Below, piece after piece: positions 16,024 through 23,895 of a stretch of 64,000 nt of DNA. The position numbers and the translations under genes are program-made. The first letter of the stretch is position 1; each line of letters opens with the position of its first letter. Origin of the DNA: Polyangia bacterium (GTDB lineage Bacteria > Myxococcota_A > Polyangia > Polyangiales > JAUICN01). Under the pieces are notes generated by a model. That model made no database searches and was not told where the DNA came from. It saw only the letters and a list, made by a program, of their open reading frames with translations. The DNA is taken from positions 186,001-250,000 of the forward strand of contig JAUICN010000002.1 in the NCBI GenBank assembly GCA_030427835.1, read 5' to 3'.

Positions 16024-17901
16024 CTAGAGGACGAGTTGTTGGCAGCCGGATTGGGATATGCCGAAGGTGTAGAGTCTTGGCGTGACCTCCTGGGAGGGCG
16101 CCCCCTGGAGGCGTTCGAGGCGGGCTTCCAGTTCCAGGTGGGTTTGGGCAGGGTCTCCTCCGGCGTCCTGGATGAGGGTGTAGAGGTCTTCAGGTGACGC
16201 CAGGTTTGGGGTGGCGCCTACGGTGATCCAGGGCGCCGAGCTGAGTTCTGATGCGTCGTTGCCTAGCCGAATGCGGAAGCTCAGGCGTGTTCCATCGGGC
16301 ACATCGGCGGTCCATGAGAGGTTGGACCAGGCAGGGTCGCTTCCATCGCAGGAATCGAAGGTTTGGCGGTAGTAGCCCACCGCATGGGAGGCCAGTGCCA
16401 GCTGTTGGCCGGTCATGTCGGAGTAGGTGTAGGGCGCGTTGAGGTAGTTCACGGTTGTGGTGTCGGCCACGTGCATGCCCATGGCATCGGGTTCGATGAC
16501 AATGGCAGAGGTTTGTTGACTGATGGACCAGATTTTTCCCTGGGCGTCCACGGCGACGCCCTTGTTGGCTTTTCCGATCGTATCGGTGACGTAGCCTGTG
16601 TCGGTGGCGGTGTCTGCGTCGATTTCCATGATCCCGTTGGTGCCGTCCGCGGCCCATACACGGCCTTCGCTATCGGCCGCGATCCCGTGGACAAAACTGA
16701 TGCTCGAGATCTGGGTGATACGGCTGCCCAGTGCGGCACTGGGGTCGTAGCGGGTGACTGCGGGGTTGCCGCCAAACCATACCCGTTGTTTGCTGTCCAC
16801 CGTGACCCCGTAGGTGACGGTATTGGGCAGTGTGATAATTTCTTTGACGGCGGTGTCGTCGTCCGTTTTCACGACTTCTGCATCGCAGAGAGTGTCGTCG
16901 GTGCAAAGGTTGGTGTCTAGCCTGCCAAACTTGTTGGTCTCACGGGTGGCGATCCAAAGGGTACCGGAGTTGTCGAGTGCCAGTCCGTAGGGTTCCACGG
17001 GAGATTGGGTGTGTAGGATTTCTTCACCCGTGTCTGCGTTGATTTTGTACAGGCCCTTGTCTCCGTAGGTGCCCACCCATACGTAGGAATAGACGTCCCC
17101 GTCCAACCCGAACTCGTGCTGGGCGGCTACGCCCCGAACCACGCCTGTGTACTGAAAATCGTGGCGCCAAAGCACGCAGTCGTCCTCACCCCAGGCAAGA
17201 ACGTCCGCCTTTCCTGTGGAGGTGGTGATCATTCCGTCCTCGTTGGTGTCTGGGCAATTTTCTCCCTGGGGGGAAATCTTGGTAAGCGATGTGCCGCTTC
17301 GGTTCCCCACGTAGGCGTAGCCGAAGAGATCGATACTTGTTCTTGAGGGATCGTTGTATTCGTTGGCTGGTCCCGTACGGTAGCGGGCCAGTTCGAGCTT
17401 GGTTTCCGTGTCAATTTTGGAAATGGTGCTCTGTGCGGTGTTCGCGATCCAAATGTAGGTATCGGTTTGTTCGGTCACATCGAGCACCAGGGCCCCATCC
17501 TCGGGGTTCACCGCGACCTTGTCGGAGGGTTGGGTTGCGGTGTCAAAGGTGTTGCCCTCGTCACATTCACCCACGGTCGTGTGTTCGTCGTCATTGAGGC
17601 ACGTAGGATCCGCCGGTGCGGTGCAGACGCCCGCCATGCACTCGCCGCTGGCGCACTGGTCTCCGGTTTCGCATGAGGAGTCGGTGCCGCCACCGCCGGT
17701 TCCGCCACCACCCCCACCCCCACCACCGGTTCCGCCACCGCCACCGCCGCCCGTTCCGTCGGTATTGTTGGAGGCCGTGGTTGGGGATCCGCCGCCACAG
17801 GCACCGCTACCTAGGGTGAGAAGCCCACATGTAAGTACGATGCCGAACCGTTCCAGTCGTGTGTTTCGGAGGGGGATTGTTGGAAGAGTGGCGAGGGTCA
17901 T
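16024..17901 (-). CDS. surface lipoprotein, five-member paralogous family, copy 3
   Basis: 625 residues from the ATG at 17901. The open frame extends to 18012, but that part is occupied by two strong hairpins (17962-18005), so the internal start, which gives a normal lipoprotein leader ending GSGAC (Cys35), is preferred. A striking Gly-rich linker (encoded at about 17690-17765, long runs of glycine) separates the anchor from the Cys stub CETGDQCASGECMAGVC. The body and C-terminal module follow copy 2 closely: TYIWIANTAQSTISKIDT, FGYAYVGNRSG, KINADTGEEIL, YGVTVDSKQRVWFGG, HGIAADSEGRVWAADGTNGIMEIDAD, GVAVDAQGKIWSISQ, PYTYSDMTGQQLALASHAVGYYRQTF, LYTFGISQSGC. Confidence 0.87.
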   Translation of the reverse strand: MTLATLPTIPLRNTRLERFGIVLTCGLLTLGSGACGGGSPTTASNNTDGTGGGGGGGTGGGGGGGGGTGGGGTDSSCETGDQCASGECMAGVCTAPADPTCLNDDEHTTVGECDEGNTFDTATQPSDKVAVNPEDGALVLDVTEQTDTYIWIANTAQSTISKIDTETKLELARYRTGPANEYNDPSRTSIDLFGYAYVGNRSGTSLTKISPQGENCPDTNEDGMITTSTGKADVLAWGEDDCVLWRHDFQYTGVVRGVAAQHEFGLDGDVYSYVWVGTYGDKGLYKINADTGEEILHTQSPVEPYGLALDNSGTLWIATRETNKFGRLDTNLCTDDTLCDAEVVKTDDDTAVKEIITLPNTVTYGVTVDSKQRVWFGGNPAVTRYDPSAALGSRITQISSISFVHGIAADSEGRVWAADGTNGIMEIDADTATDTGYVTDTIGKANKGVAVDAQGKIWSISQQTSAIVIEPDAMGMHVADTTTVNYLNAPYTYSDMTGQQLALASHAVGYYRQTFDSCDGSDPAWSNLSWTADVPDGTRLSFRIRLGNDASELSSAPWITVGATPNLASPEDLYTLIQDAGGDPAQTHLELEARLERLQGAPSQEVTPRLYTFGISQSGCQQLVL

Positions 17902-17961
17902 GGGGAGATATGGAGCAAGTTCTGTGCCTTCGATTTCTGGTCTCATGGGTCGGTATGGGAT

Positions 17962-18005
17962 CCCATTTTTTCGGAAAAATGGGAACGGGGAGCGCTCTGC
18001 GTTCC
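17962..18005 (-). terminator. double hairpin, probable terminator of copy 4
   Basis: Read on the minus strand, a hairpin GGAACG-[CAGAGCGCTCCC]-CGTTCC (18005-17982) is followed by CATTTTT, a U-tract, and then a second 9-bp stem CCCATTTTT/AAAAATGGG (17962-17983) around a TCGG-type loop. It lies about 105 bases after the stop of copy 4. A related hairpin with a swapped C-G pair ends the ATPase/thioesterase operon (20050-20075). Confidence 0.55.
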
Positions 18006-18110
18006 AAACCATGGAACATGAAATGCTCTCAGGTCATCACTTGTGATGCGCTCCGGGTAGGCCCGTGTGTGTTTCCGTGTGCGCTTCTGTATTGGATCCT
18101 TGGGGAGGAG

Positions 18111-19979
18111 CTAGAGCACGATCTCACCACATCCCGTTTGTTGTACACCAAAGGTGTAGAGGCGTGGTGTGGTGTTGTTGTCCGTAGCTTCGGGGAGACG
18201 CTCGAGGCGTGCTTCAAGTTGGAGTAGGGCTTTGGTTGGGTCGAGGCCTGCGTCCGCCAGGGCGGTGGCCACGTCGGTGGGGGAGGCCAGGGTGGGCGTG
18301 GCCCCAACCGCAATCCATGGTGCAATGGAGAGGTCGCTTGCGTCGGTTCCCACCCGAATCCGAAAACTCAGGCGGGTTCCCACGGGTACGTCTGCGGTCC
18401 AGGTGAGGTTGTCCCAGGTGGCGTTCTCTTTCTCACAGGTAGAGAAGGTGTGTCGGTAGTATCCCTGCGCGTGGGAGGCGAAGGCCAGCTGCTGGCCGGT
18501 CATGTCCGAATAGGTGTAGGGGCCATGCAGATCTTTCACGGCCTTGTATTTGTACCCGTGATTTCCGTCGGCGGAGGGAGTCACCACGGCGGCGGAGTTT
18601 CGGGTGCCGATGGACCACACTTTTCCCTGGGCGTCGATTCCAATGCCCTTGTTTGTGGTGCTGTCTCCTAGGGCCCCCACGATTTGTGTGACTGTCATGG
18701 AGTCCGCGTCCACTTCCACGAGCCCGTATTCCTTTGCAGCCCCCCAGATGCGTCCTTCGGCATCTGCGGCGATGCCGTGGATCATCCCGTCGATGCTTGC
18801 CACAAGCCTTTCTTCGTAGGGGATGTCGTTCTTGTCGATATACTCGATTCGGTCGTTGATGGGAGCTGCCGGGTCGTAACGTGTGATGGAATCTCCCCCA
18901 AGCCACACCCGCTGTTTGTAGTCCACCGTAATGCCGTAGGTCTTTCTGGGCATGGTGATCGCTTCCATGGCACAGCCGTCTTCGGCGGAGCATTTCTTGT
19001 TGTCACAGGTTTTGTCCACACACAGTCGGGTGTCGACGCGCCCAAGCTGAAGCACTTTGGCGCTCGCAATCCAGAGAGTACCGGACTGATCCATGGCAAA
19101 CCCATAGGTGGATACCGGTGCATTGACCTTGAGCAGTTCTACGCCCGTGTCTCCATTGATTTTGTGGATGGTTCCGTTCTCCAGGTTGCCCACCCAAACG
19201 TCCGAGGTGAGCGCGCCGTCCAGGCCCCACTCATTGAAGGTCGCGATGGCCCGGGAACTACCCCCTTGGCCCTTGATCTTGACCGACCAGAGCATGCATT
19301 CGTCGTCTCCAAAGGGAAGCACTCCGTTTTCTTCAGAATAGGTCTCGATCTCTCCGTTTGAGTTTTTGTCGACGCACTGGTCGAGGGAGGGCGCAAACTT
19401 GGTGACGTGTCTGGAATACCGGTGCCCGACGACAGCCTCTCCGAGTAGGTTCACGCTTGTGCGCGAGGGTGCGGTGCCGCCTGTTTTGTAACGTGCGACT
19501 TCTTCGTAGGTTTCGGTGTCAATTTTGGAGATGGTATTTTCGCCGGTGTTGGCGATCCAAATGTAGCTGTGGGTTTGCTGGGTGGTGTCCAACACAAGTG
19601 CACCGTCTGAGGGATGAACAGAGAGTTTGTCCGAGGGGTTGCTGTCGGGAGCAAAGGTATTGCCGTTGTCGCAGGCGCCCACAGTGGTAGTGGTGTCATC
19701 GTTGGGGCAGTTGAGGTCTGCCGGTGCAGTACAAAGCCCTGCAATGCATTCGTGGCTTGCACATTCGCTGTCTGCTGCGCATTGGGTCTGTTCAGGCGGA
19801 GCGGTGCCTCCTGGCGGGGTGATGTTGTCTGGGGTTGTGGAGGTGCTCGTGTTTGTTCCGGTGGGCCCGGTACCGGCGCAGGCCACCAACACCGTAGGGA
19901 GCATGAACGCCCACATGCAAGCCTGTGTGAGGCCAGGTCGTCGTGGGTGGGAAATGGGAGGAAATGAACGATCTCGCAC
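18111..19979 (-). CDS. surface lipoprotein, five-member paralogous family, copy 4
   Basis: 622 residues from a GTG at 19979; an internal ATG at 19916 (MWAFMLPTVLVAC) is an equally good start. Lipobox LVAC (Cys34). The Cys stub CAADSECASHECIAGLC precedes the propeller-like body: SYIWIANTGENTISKIDT, LGEAVVGHRYSRHVTKFAPS, IHKINGDTGVELL, YGITVDYKQRVWLGGDSITRYDP, HGIAADAEGRIWGAAKEYGLVEVDAD, GIGIDAQGKVWSIG, and the module PYTYSDMTGQQLAFASHAQGYYRHTF to LYTFGVQQTGC. Compared with the other copies it has an insertion near residue 345 (NDIPYEERLVASIDG). Function unknown; very likely surface exposed. Confidence 0.87.
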   Translation of the reverse strand: MRDRSFPPISHPRRPGLTQACMWAFMLPTVLVACAGTGPTGTNTSTSTTPDNITPPGGTAPPEQTQCAADSECASHECIAGLCTAPADLNCPNDDTTTTVGACDNGNTFAPDSNPSDKLSVHPSDGALVLDTTQQTHSYIWIANTGENTISKIDTETYEEVARYKTGGTAPSRTSVNLLGEAVVGHRYSRHVTKFAPSLDQCVDKNSNGEIETYSEENGVLPFGDDECMLWSVKIKGQGGSSRAIATFNEWGLDGALTSDVWVGNLENGTIHKINGDTGVELLKVNAPVSTYGFAMDQSGTLWIASAKVLQLGRVDTRLCVDKTCDNKKCSAEDGCAMEAITMPRKTYGITVDYKQRVWLGGDSITRYDPAAPINDRIEYIDKNDIPYEERLVASIDGMIHGIAADAEGRIWGAAKEYGLVEVDADSMTVTQIVGALGDSTTNKGIGIDAQGKVWSIGTRNSAAVVTPSADGNHGYKYKAVKDLHGPYTYSDMTGQQLAFASHAQGYYRHTFSTCEKENATWDNLTWTADVPVGTRLSFRIRVGTDASDLSIAPWIAVGATPTLASPTDVATALADAGLDPTKALLQLEARLERLPEATDNNTTPRLYTFGVQQTGCGEIVL

Positions 19980-20049
19980 GGGTGTAGGACAGGCAATTCA
20001 TGTGCCGTTCTACTTTCCCGAGGGAACTGGGCTGGAGTTGCTCCTCAAA

Positions 20050-20075
20050 CGGAACCTGGAGCGCTCTGGGTTCCG
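20050..20075 (-). terminator. hairpin ending the ATPase/thioesterase transcript
   Basis: CGGAACC (20050-20056) pairs with GGTTCCG (20069-20075) around a loop containing the self-complementary AGCGCT. It is 33 bases after the thioesterase stop. On the minus strand it is followed by TTTGAGG, a weak U-tract; on the plus strand by TTTTGG. Confidence 0.45.
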
Positions 20076-20107
20076 TTTTGGAGCATTTTTGGTTCCGATG
20101 GGCTCGG

Positions 20108-20536
20108 CTAGCCGTCGAGTACGGCGAGAGTGAAGGTCCCCTTGGCGGCGAGTTTTGACTCTCCGTTTCGAATTGCGAAGACCTCAGACTCGGCGATGGT
20201 TAACGTGCGACCTGCCTTCAACACCGTTCCGTTGCAACGCAGTTCGGTGGCCGCTGCGGGTCGCAGGTAGTTCATCTTGAACTCCACGGAGAGCACTCTT
20301 TGCCCTTTGCGAAGGAGGGTGCCGGCGGAGCCTCCGGCCGTGTGATCTGCCATGGTGGCGATGACTCCTGCGTGGACCACTCCGTCCTGCTGTGCATGTT
20401 CGGCGCGAACCGTAAGCCGAGTACCACAGGTGCCGGCCTCGATGTCGGTGAGTTCAATGCCGAGGTGAGAGATGAAGCGCGCGCTCTCAAAGATTTTTCT
20501 GACGTATTCACGGAACTCAGGATTCTGTGCCTGCAT
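20108..20536 (-). CDS. PaaI-family acyl-CoA thioesterase (hotdog fold)
   Basis: 142 residues from the ATG at 20536 (MQAQNPEFREYVRKIFE). The frame is open up to 20608, but that part would overlap the upstream ATPase gene, which stops at 20547, so the shorter start with an 11-base gap is preferred. The hotdog signature DGVVHAGVIATMADHTAGGSAGTL holds the catalytic-type Asp/His region of PaaI thioesterases, followed by SVEFKMNYLRPA and KAGRTLTIAESEVF. It should hydrolyse a short or aromatic acyl-CoA in the cytoplasm; the substrate is unknown. It is probably co-transcribed with the AAA/DUF4143 ATPase gene. Confidence 0.87.
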   Translation of the reverse strand: MQAQNPEFREYVRKIFESARFISHLGIELTDIEAGTCGTRLTVRAEHAQQDGVVHAGVIATMADHTAGGSAGTLLRKGQRVLSVEFKMNYLRPAAATELRCNGTVLKAGRTLTIAESEVFAIRNGESKLAAKGTFTLAVLDG

Positions 20537-20546
20537 GGATTGCACG

Positions 20547-21728
20547 CTAGCACACGCCCGCGATTTCCTCGGGGAGAGTACGTCGAAGAAAATGGGGAAT
20601 TGGAACACATCGTACGTCTCCTATTTTGAGACTCTTTTTTCCTCCGTAGAGACAAAACAATTGGGCGGGTGGGAACTCCTCCTTAAAGATGCTCAGGCTC
20701 TTGAGATCCTTCTTTTGCAGATTGTTCTTACGCTTCACTTCAAACGCGAATAGGCCCGATTCTCCGTAGAGAACAAAATCTATTTCGTGGCCCTGATGCG
20801 TACGCCAGTAGTTGAGGCTGTGATCAGGAAGTGCGTAGTCCCTCCATGCGCGGAGTTCTTGAAATATCAGTGTTTCCAAGGCTGCTCCTTCTATCTCTTG
20901 GGTGCTGTCTAGTGGGCCCCTGGGCCGAAGTGCTCGAAAGACTCCTGTATCAAAGAAGAAAAACTTGGGGTGGACCACTGTTTTTCTCTTTGCTCGACGT
21001 GTGAATGGAGTGAGACGGGTGGCTAGCAGAATGTCTTCCAATATTTGAAAGTATCCTTCTGCGGTTTTGCGGTTTACGCTGGAGTCCCTCGCGACTTCCG
21101 AGAGGTTGAGTGTGCTGCCCTGGGAGAAACTGGCGGTTTCCAGGAAACGGTGAAAGTCCCCTAGGTTTCGCACAAGCCCTTCGCGAGCCACTTCTTCTTG
21201 AATGTACGTATGGACGTAGCTGGAAATAAAATCCCTGGGATCGTTGTCCAGGTAGACGCTTGGTAGTTGGCCAAACCTCAGGGAGTGTTTGAGGCTATGC
21301 ATTTCTCCTAGCTCACGGGCAGTGAGTGGGTGCATATGGTGAGTTCGGGCGCGCCCCGCCAGCAGGTTTGCATCCGTGGTTTTTAGTTTTCGGGCGCTTG
21401 AGCCTGACATGGCGAACCTTACCTGTTTGGTTTCGATGAGTCGGTGAACTTCGTTGAGTAGGGCAGGTACCCGTTGTATTTCGTCGATGACTATCCAGGG
21501 AGAAGGTTCTTTGTGTGGGGCGGCCCCTTCTAGAATCGATTCAAGTCGTTCGGGTGCGGCGTTGAGTGTCCGATAGGTGTCCGACTCAAGAAGGTCGATG
21601 AATGGAGCGTTTTTGAACGTGTGTCTCAACCAATGGGATTTTCCAGTGCCGCGGGGGCCGAACAGGAAGAAGCTGTGATCACCGGCTTTCCGTAGTCGCT
21701 CAAGATTATCTGGAAAAATGGAGTTCAT
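20547..21728 (-). CDS. AAA ATPase with DUF4143 domain
   Basis: 393 residues. Walker A FLFGPRGTGKSHWL (22-35), Walker B WIVIDEIQRVPALLNEVHRLIE (76-99 region), sensor-type FAMSGSSARKL, and the DUF4143 C-terminal half (RTHHMHPLTARELGE ... FFFDTGVFRALRPRGPLDS ... LETLIFQELRAW ... NYWRTHQGHEIDFVLYGE) with a PD-(D/E)XK-like E-I-D-F ... FEVKRKN set. Proteins of this kind are widespread, mobile-looking ATPases of uncertain role. Its start codon lies inside a 51-base direct repeat (see separate entry), so the 5' end was once duplicated. Confidence 0.9.
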   Translation of the reverse strand: MNSIFPDNLERLRKAGDHSFFLFGPRGTGKSHWLRHTFKNAPFIDLLESDTYRTLNAAPERLESILEGAAPHKEPSPWIVIDEIQRVPALLNEVHRLIETKQVRFAMSGSSARKLKTTDANLLAGRARTHHMHPLTARELGEMHSLKHSLRFGQLPSVYLDNDPRDFISSYVHTYIQEEVAREGLVRNLGDFHRFLETASFSQGSTLNLSEVARDSSVNRKTAEGYFQILEDILLATRLTPFTRRAKRKTVVHPKFFFFDTGVFRALRPRGPLDSTQEIEGAALETLIFQELRAWRDYALPDHSLNYWRTHQGHEIDFVLYGESGLFAFEVKRKNNLQKKDLKSLSIFKEEFPPAQLFCLYGGKKSLKIGDVRCVPIPHFLRRTLPEEIAGVC

Positions 21729-21819
21729 TTCGCCAATTTTCCATGAAAAATGGCATTTGAGAACGAATATCTAGAAAAATGGAGTTCACTTCGCCAATTT
21801 TCCATGAAAAATGGTATTT
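21708..21819. repeat. 51-bp direct repeat spanning the ATPase start codon
   Basis: Copies at 21708-21758 and 21769-21819 match at 48 of 51 positions and start 61 bases apart. The copy nearest the gene carries the real ATG and first codons of the ATPase (minus strand). In the distal copy the start is GTG, in another frame. Each copy contains a quasi-palindrome, CCATTTTTC-ATG-GAAAATTGG, and another CCATTTTT half-site, so the repeat also doubles a possible operator. Confidence 0.8.
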
Positions 21820-21870
21820 TATGGTGCGTTTATTTGGGTTTTGAAACCAACCTGGGTCGATATCTTGAGG

Positions 21871-23895
21871 TCAGAGGACGGTGGGGTCGCAGTGGGCCAT
21901 GCTGACGCCGAAGGTGTAGAGGCGGGGGGTGGTGTTGGGGTCGGGGGCGCCGCGGAGGCGTTCTAGGCGGGCTTCGATTTGCAGTTTGCTTTGGCCCGGG
22001 TCGATGCCGGCGTCGTTGAGTAGGGTGGCGATGTCCACGGGTGCGCCGAGGTTGGGTGTGGCGCCGATGGTGGTCCAGGGAGCGCCGTTGAGGGCGGTGG
22101 TGTCGTTTGCGGTGCGCATTCGAAAGCTTAGGCGGGTTTGGGGTGGGGTGTCCGCGGTCCAGGTGAGATCTGCCCAGGCAGGATCCGATTCGGCCTGTTC
22201 GCAGAGATCAAAGGTGTGGCGGAAAAAACCCATGGCGTGGGAGGCCAGCGCCAACTGTTGGCCTGTCATGTCAGAATAGGTGTAGGGGTCGGTGAAGAAG
22301 TTAACGGAGGTGGTGTCCAGTGTGCCGTTCAAGCCGTCATCACCTTCGGAAGGTTCGTACACGAGCGCATTGCTGGATTGTGTGACGGACCAGATTTTCC
22401 CCTGGGCATCCACGGCCATGCCCTTGTTGAAGATGCCATTGGTGCGGGGCACTCGGGTGCCGATGAGAGATACGGTTTCGGGGTCAATTTGAAGAATTCC
22501 GGCGTTTCCTCCGGCACCCCAGATACGGCCCTGGGCGTCTGCTGCGATGCCGTGGATCCACGGGTAGGTGTAGTCGTTTTCCCATTGGGGGGTACTGACC
22601 TGTGTGATGCGAAGCCCTGCGGGTTGGCTGGGGTCGTACCGGGTGACTCGGTTGCCTGCCAACCAGACTCGCTGTTTGGAATCGACGGTGATGCCGTAGT
22701 TCCGTTGAAACGGCGTCGACCCGCCGTGACCTGGCATGGTGATGCGTTCCTTGACGCAGCTGTCGTTGTTGGTGCACACGGTGCTAGGGCACAGGGTTTC
22801 CGTGCATCGGGTGGTGTCGATGCGTCCAAAAATGTCATCTTGGCGGCTGGAAATCCAAAGGGTGCCGTCCTGATCCATGGCAAACCCGTAGGGCTGAACA
22901 GGGGAGTTGGTGCTCAGTAGAATCGCGCCAGTGTCGCCATCCAGTTTGAAGACCTTGCTGTCGAAACGTGACCCCACCCAGACGTAGGAATGGACTTCGC
23001 CGTCTAGACCAAACTCGTCGTAGGCCGCCATGCCCCGGACACCTCCAGTTGCCGGTAGTGGGGTGTGCCAAAGAACGCATTCGTCGCCCTGGTATCCGTC
23101 GGTAAGATCGTCATCCCAGGGAATGATCGCGATGTTTTCTGCGCTGTGGGTGGTGACGATGCCGTCGCCGTTTCTGTCAGGACAGTTCGGCCCTAGGGGC
23201 GAGAATTTGGTCACGCTGTTGCCATCACGGTTTCCTACGTAGGCTTCACCAAAGAGGTTGACGGTGGTGCGAGAGGGATCGTCTCCCCGGGTGTGGTTGT
23301 CGATCCACTTGCCCAGGGGCCCCGTTCTGTAGCGGGCGACTTCCTGCTTTGTCAGGGTGTCGATTTTGGAGACCGTGCCTTCGCCCTTGTCGGTGATCCA
23401 AATGTAGGTGTTGTTTTGGTGATTGGAATCGAGCACGAGCGCACCGTCGTTTGGATCAACGCTGACCTTGTCGTTGTTCGTTCCGCCGCTGCCACTGCCA
23501 CTGCCATTACCGTTGCCGTTGCCATTACCGTTGCCGGTTCCGCCGAGGTCGAAGGTGTTCTCGCTGTCGCATTGTCCAATGGTCGTATTGTACTTGTCGT
23601 TGGCGCACAGACTGTCGTCCGGGGGGGCGCACTTTCCCTGCAGGCAATTCTTGCTTGCGCACTGATCGTTACTGACGCATTCCGGGGTGGTTGTTGTGGT
23701 GGTGTTCGTGTCTGTGGTTGTGCTTTCTGTGTTCACACCGTCCGGGTTTTCAGAACCACTGCAGGCCATGGCCCACGTGGCAAGCCAGGCGAAGGATAGG
23801 ATGCGTAGTTGAGAAAAATGTGAGCGATTTCTTTGTAAGGTGGCTTTTGTTTTCTGTGGGTTCGCCCAGGCGTTACCCTTAACGTGGTGGTCCAT
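21871..23895 (-). CDS. surface lipoprotein, five-member paralogous family, copy 5
   Basis: 674 residues from the ATG at 23895, which overlaps the start of the divergent transglycosylase gene (ATG at 23894). The frame is open to 24129, but that extension is antisense to the transglycosylase and unlike a leader. Lipobox WAMAC (Cys45). Cys stub CVSNDQCASKNCLQGKC, then a low-complexity (Gly-Asn)n/(Gly-Ser)n stretch encoded at about 23490-23540. The body has SYIWITDKGEGTVSKIDT-like (here TYIWITDKGEG), FGEAYVGNRDG, KFSPLGPNCPDRNGDG, VFKLDGDTGAILL, YGITVDSKQRVWLAGNRVTRYDP, HGIAADAQGRIWGAGGNAGILQIDPE, GMAVDAQGKIWSV, and the module PYTYSDMTGQQLALASHAMGFFRHTF to LYTFGVSMAHC. It is the longest copy and is 2 kb from the other four. 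Confidence 0.85.
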   Translation of the reverse strand: MDHHVKGNAWANPQKTKATLQRNRSHFSQLRILSFAWLATWAMACSGSENPDGVNTESTTTDTNTTTTTTPECVSNDQCASKNCLQGKCAPPDDSLCANDKYNTTIGQCDSENTFDLGGTGNGNGNGNGNGSGSGSGGTNNDKVSVDPNDGALVLDSNHQNNTYIWITDKGEGTVSKIDTLTKQEVARYRTGPLGKWIDNHTRGDDPSRTTVNLFGEAYVGNRDGNSVTKFSPLGPNCPDRNGDGIVTTHSAENIAIIPWDDDLTDGYQGDECVLWHTPLPATGGVRGMAAYDEFGLDGEVHSYVWVGSRFDSKVFKLDGDTGAILLSTNSPVQPYGFAMDQDGTLWISSRQDDIFGRIDTTRCTETLCPSTVCTNNDSCVKERITMPGHGGSTPFQRNYGITVDSKQRVWLAGNRVTRYDPSQPAGLRITQVSTPQWENDYTYPWIHGIAADAQGRIWGAGGNAGILQIDPETVSLIGTRVPRTNGIFNKGMAVDAQGKIWSVTQSSNALVYEPSEGDDGLNGTLDTTSVNFFTDPYTYSDMTGQQLALASHAMGFFRHTFDLCEQAESDPAWADLTWTADTPPQTRLSFRMRTANDTTALNGAPWTTIGATPNLGAPVDIATLLNDAGIDPGQSKLQIEARLERLRGAPDPNTTPRLYTFGVSMAHCDPTVL

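Noticed and set aside
17902-18012. N-terminal extension of lipoprotein copy 3
   Set aside because: The region holds two strong hairpins, and the internal ATG at 17901 gives a normal lipoprotein leader.
12288-23895. The five paralogues as virginiamycin B lyases or gluconolactonases
   Set aside because: Propeller-type repeats are similar, but no catalytic residues could be matched and the C-terminal domain is extra; only a structural resemblance is claimed.
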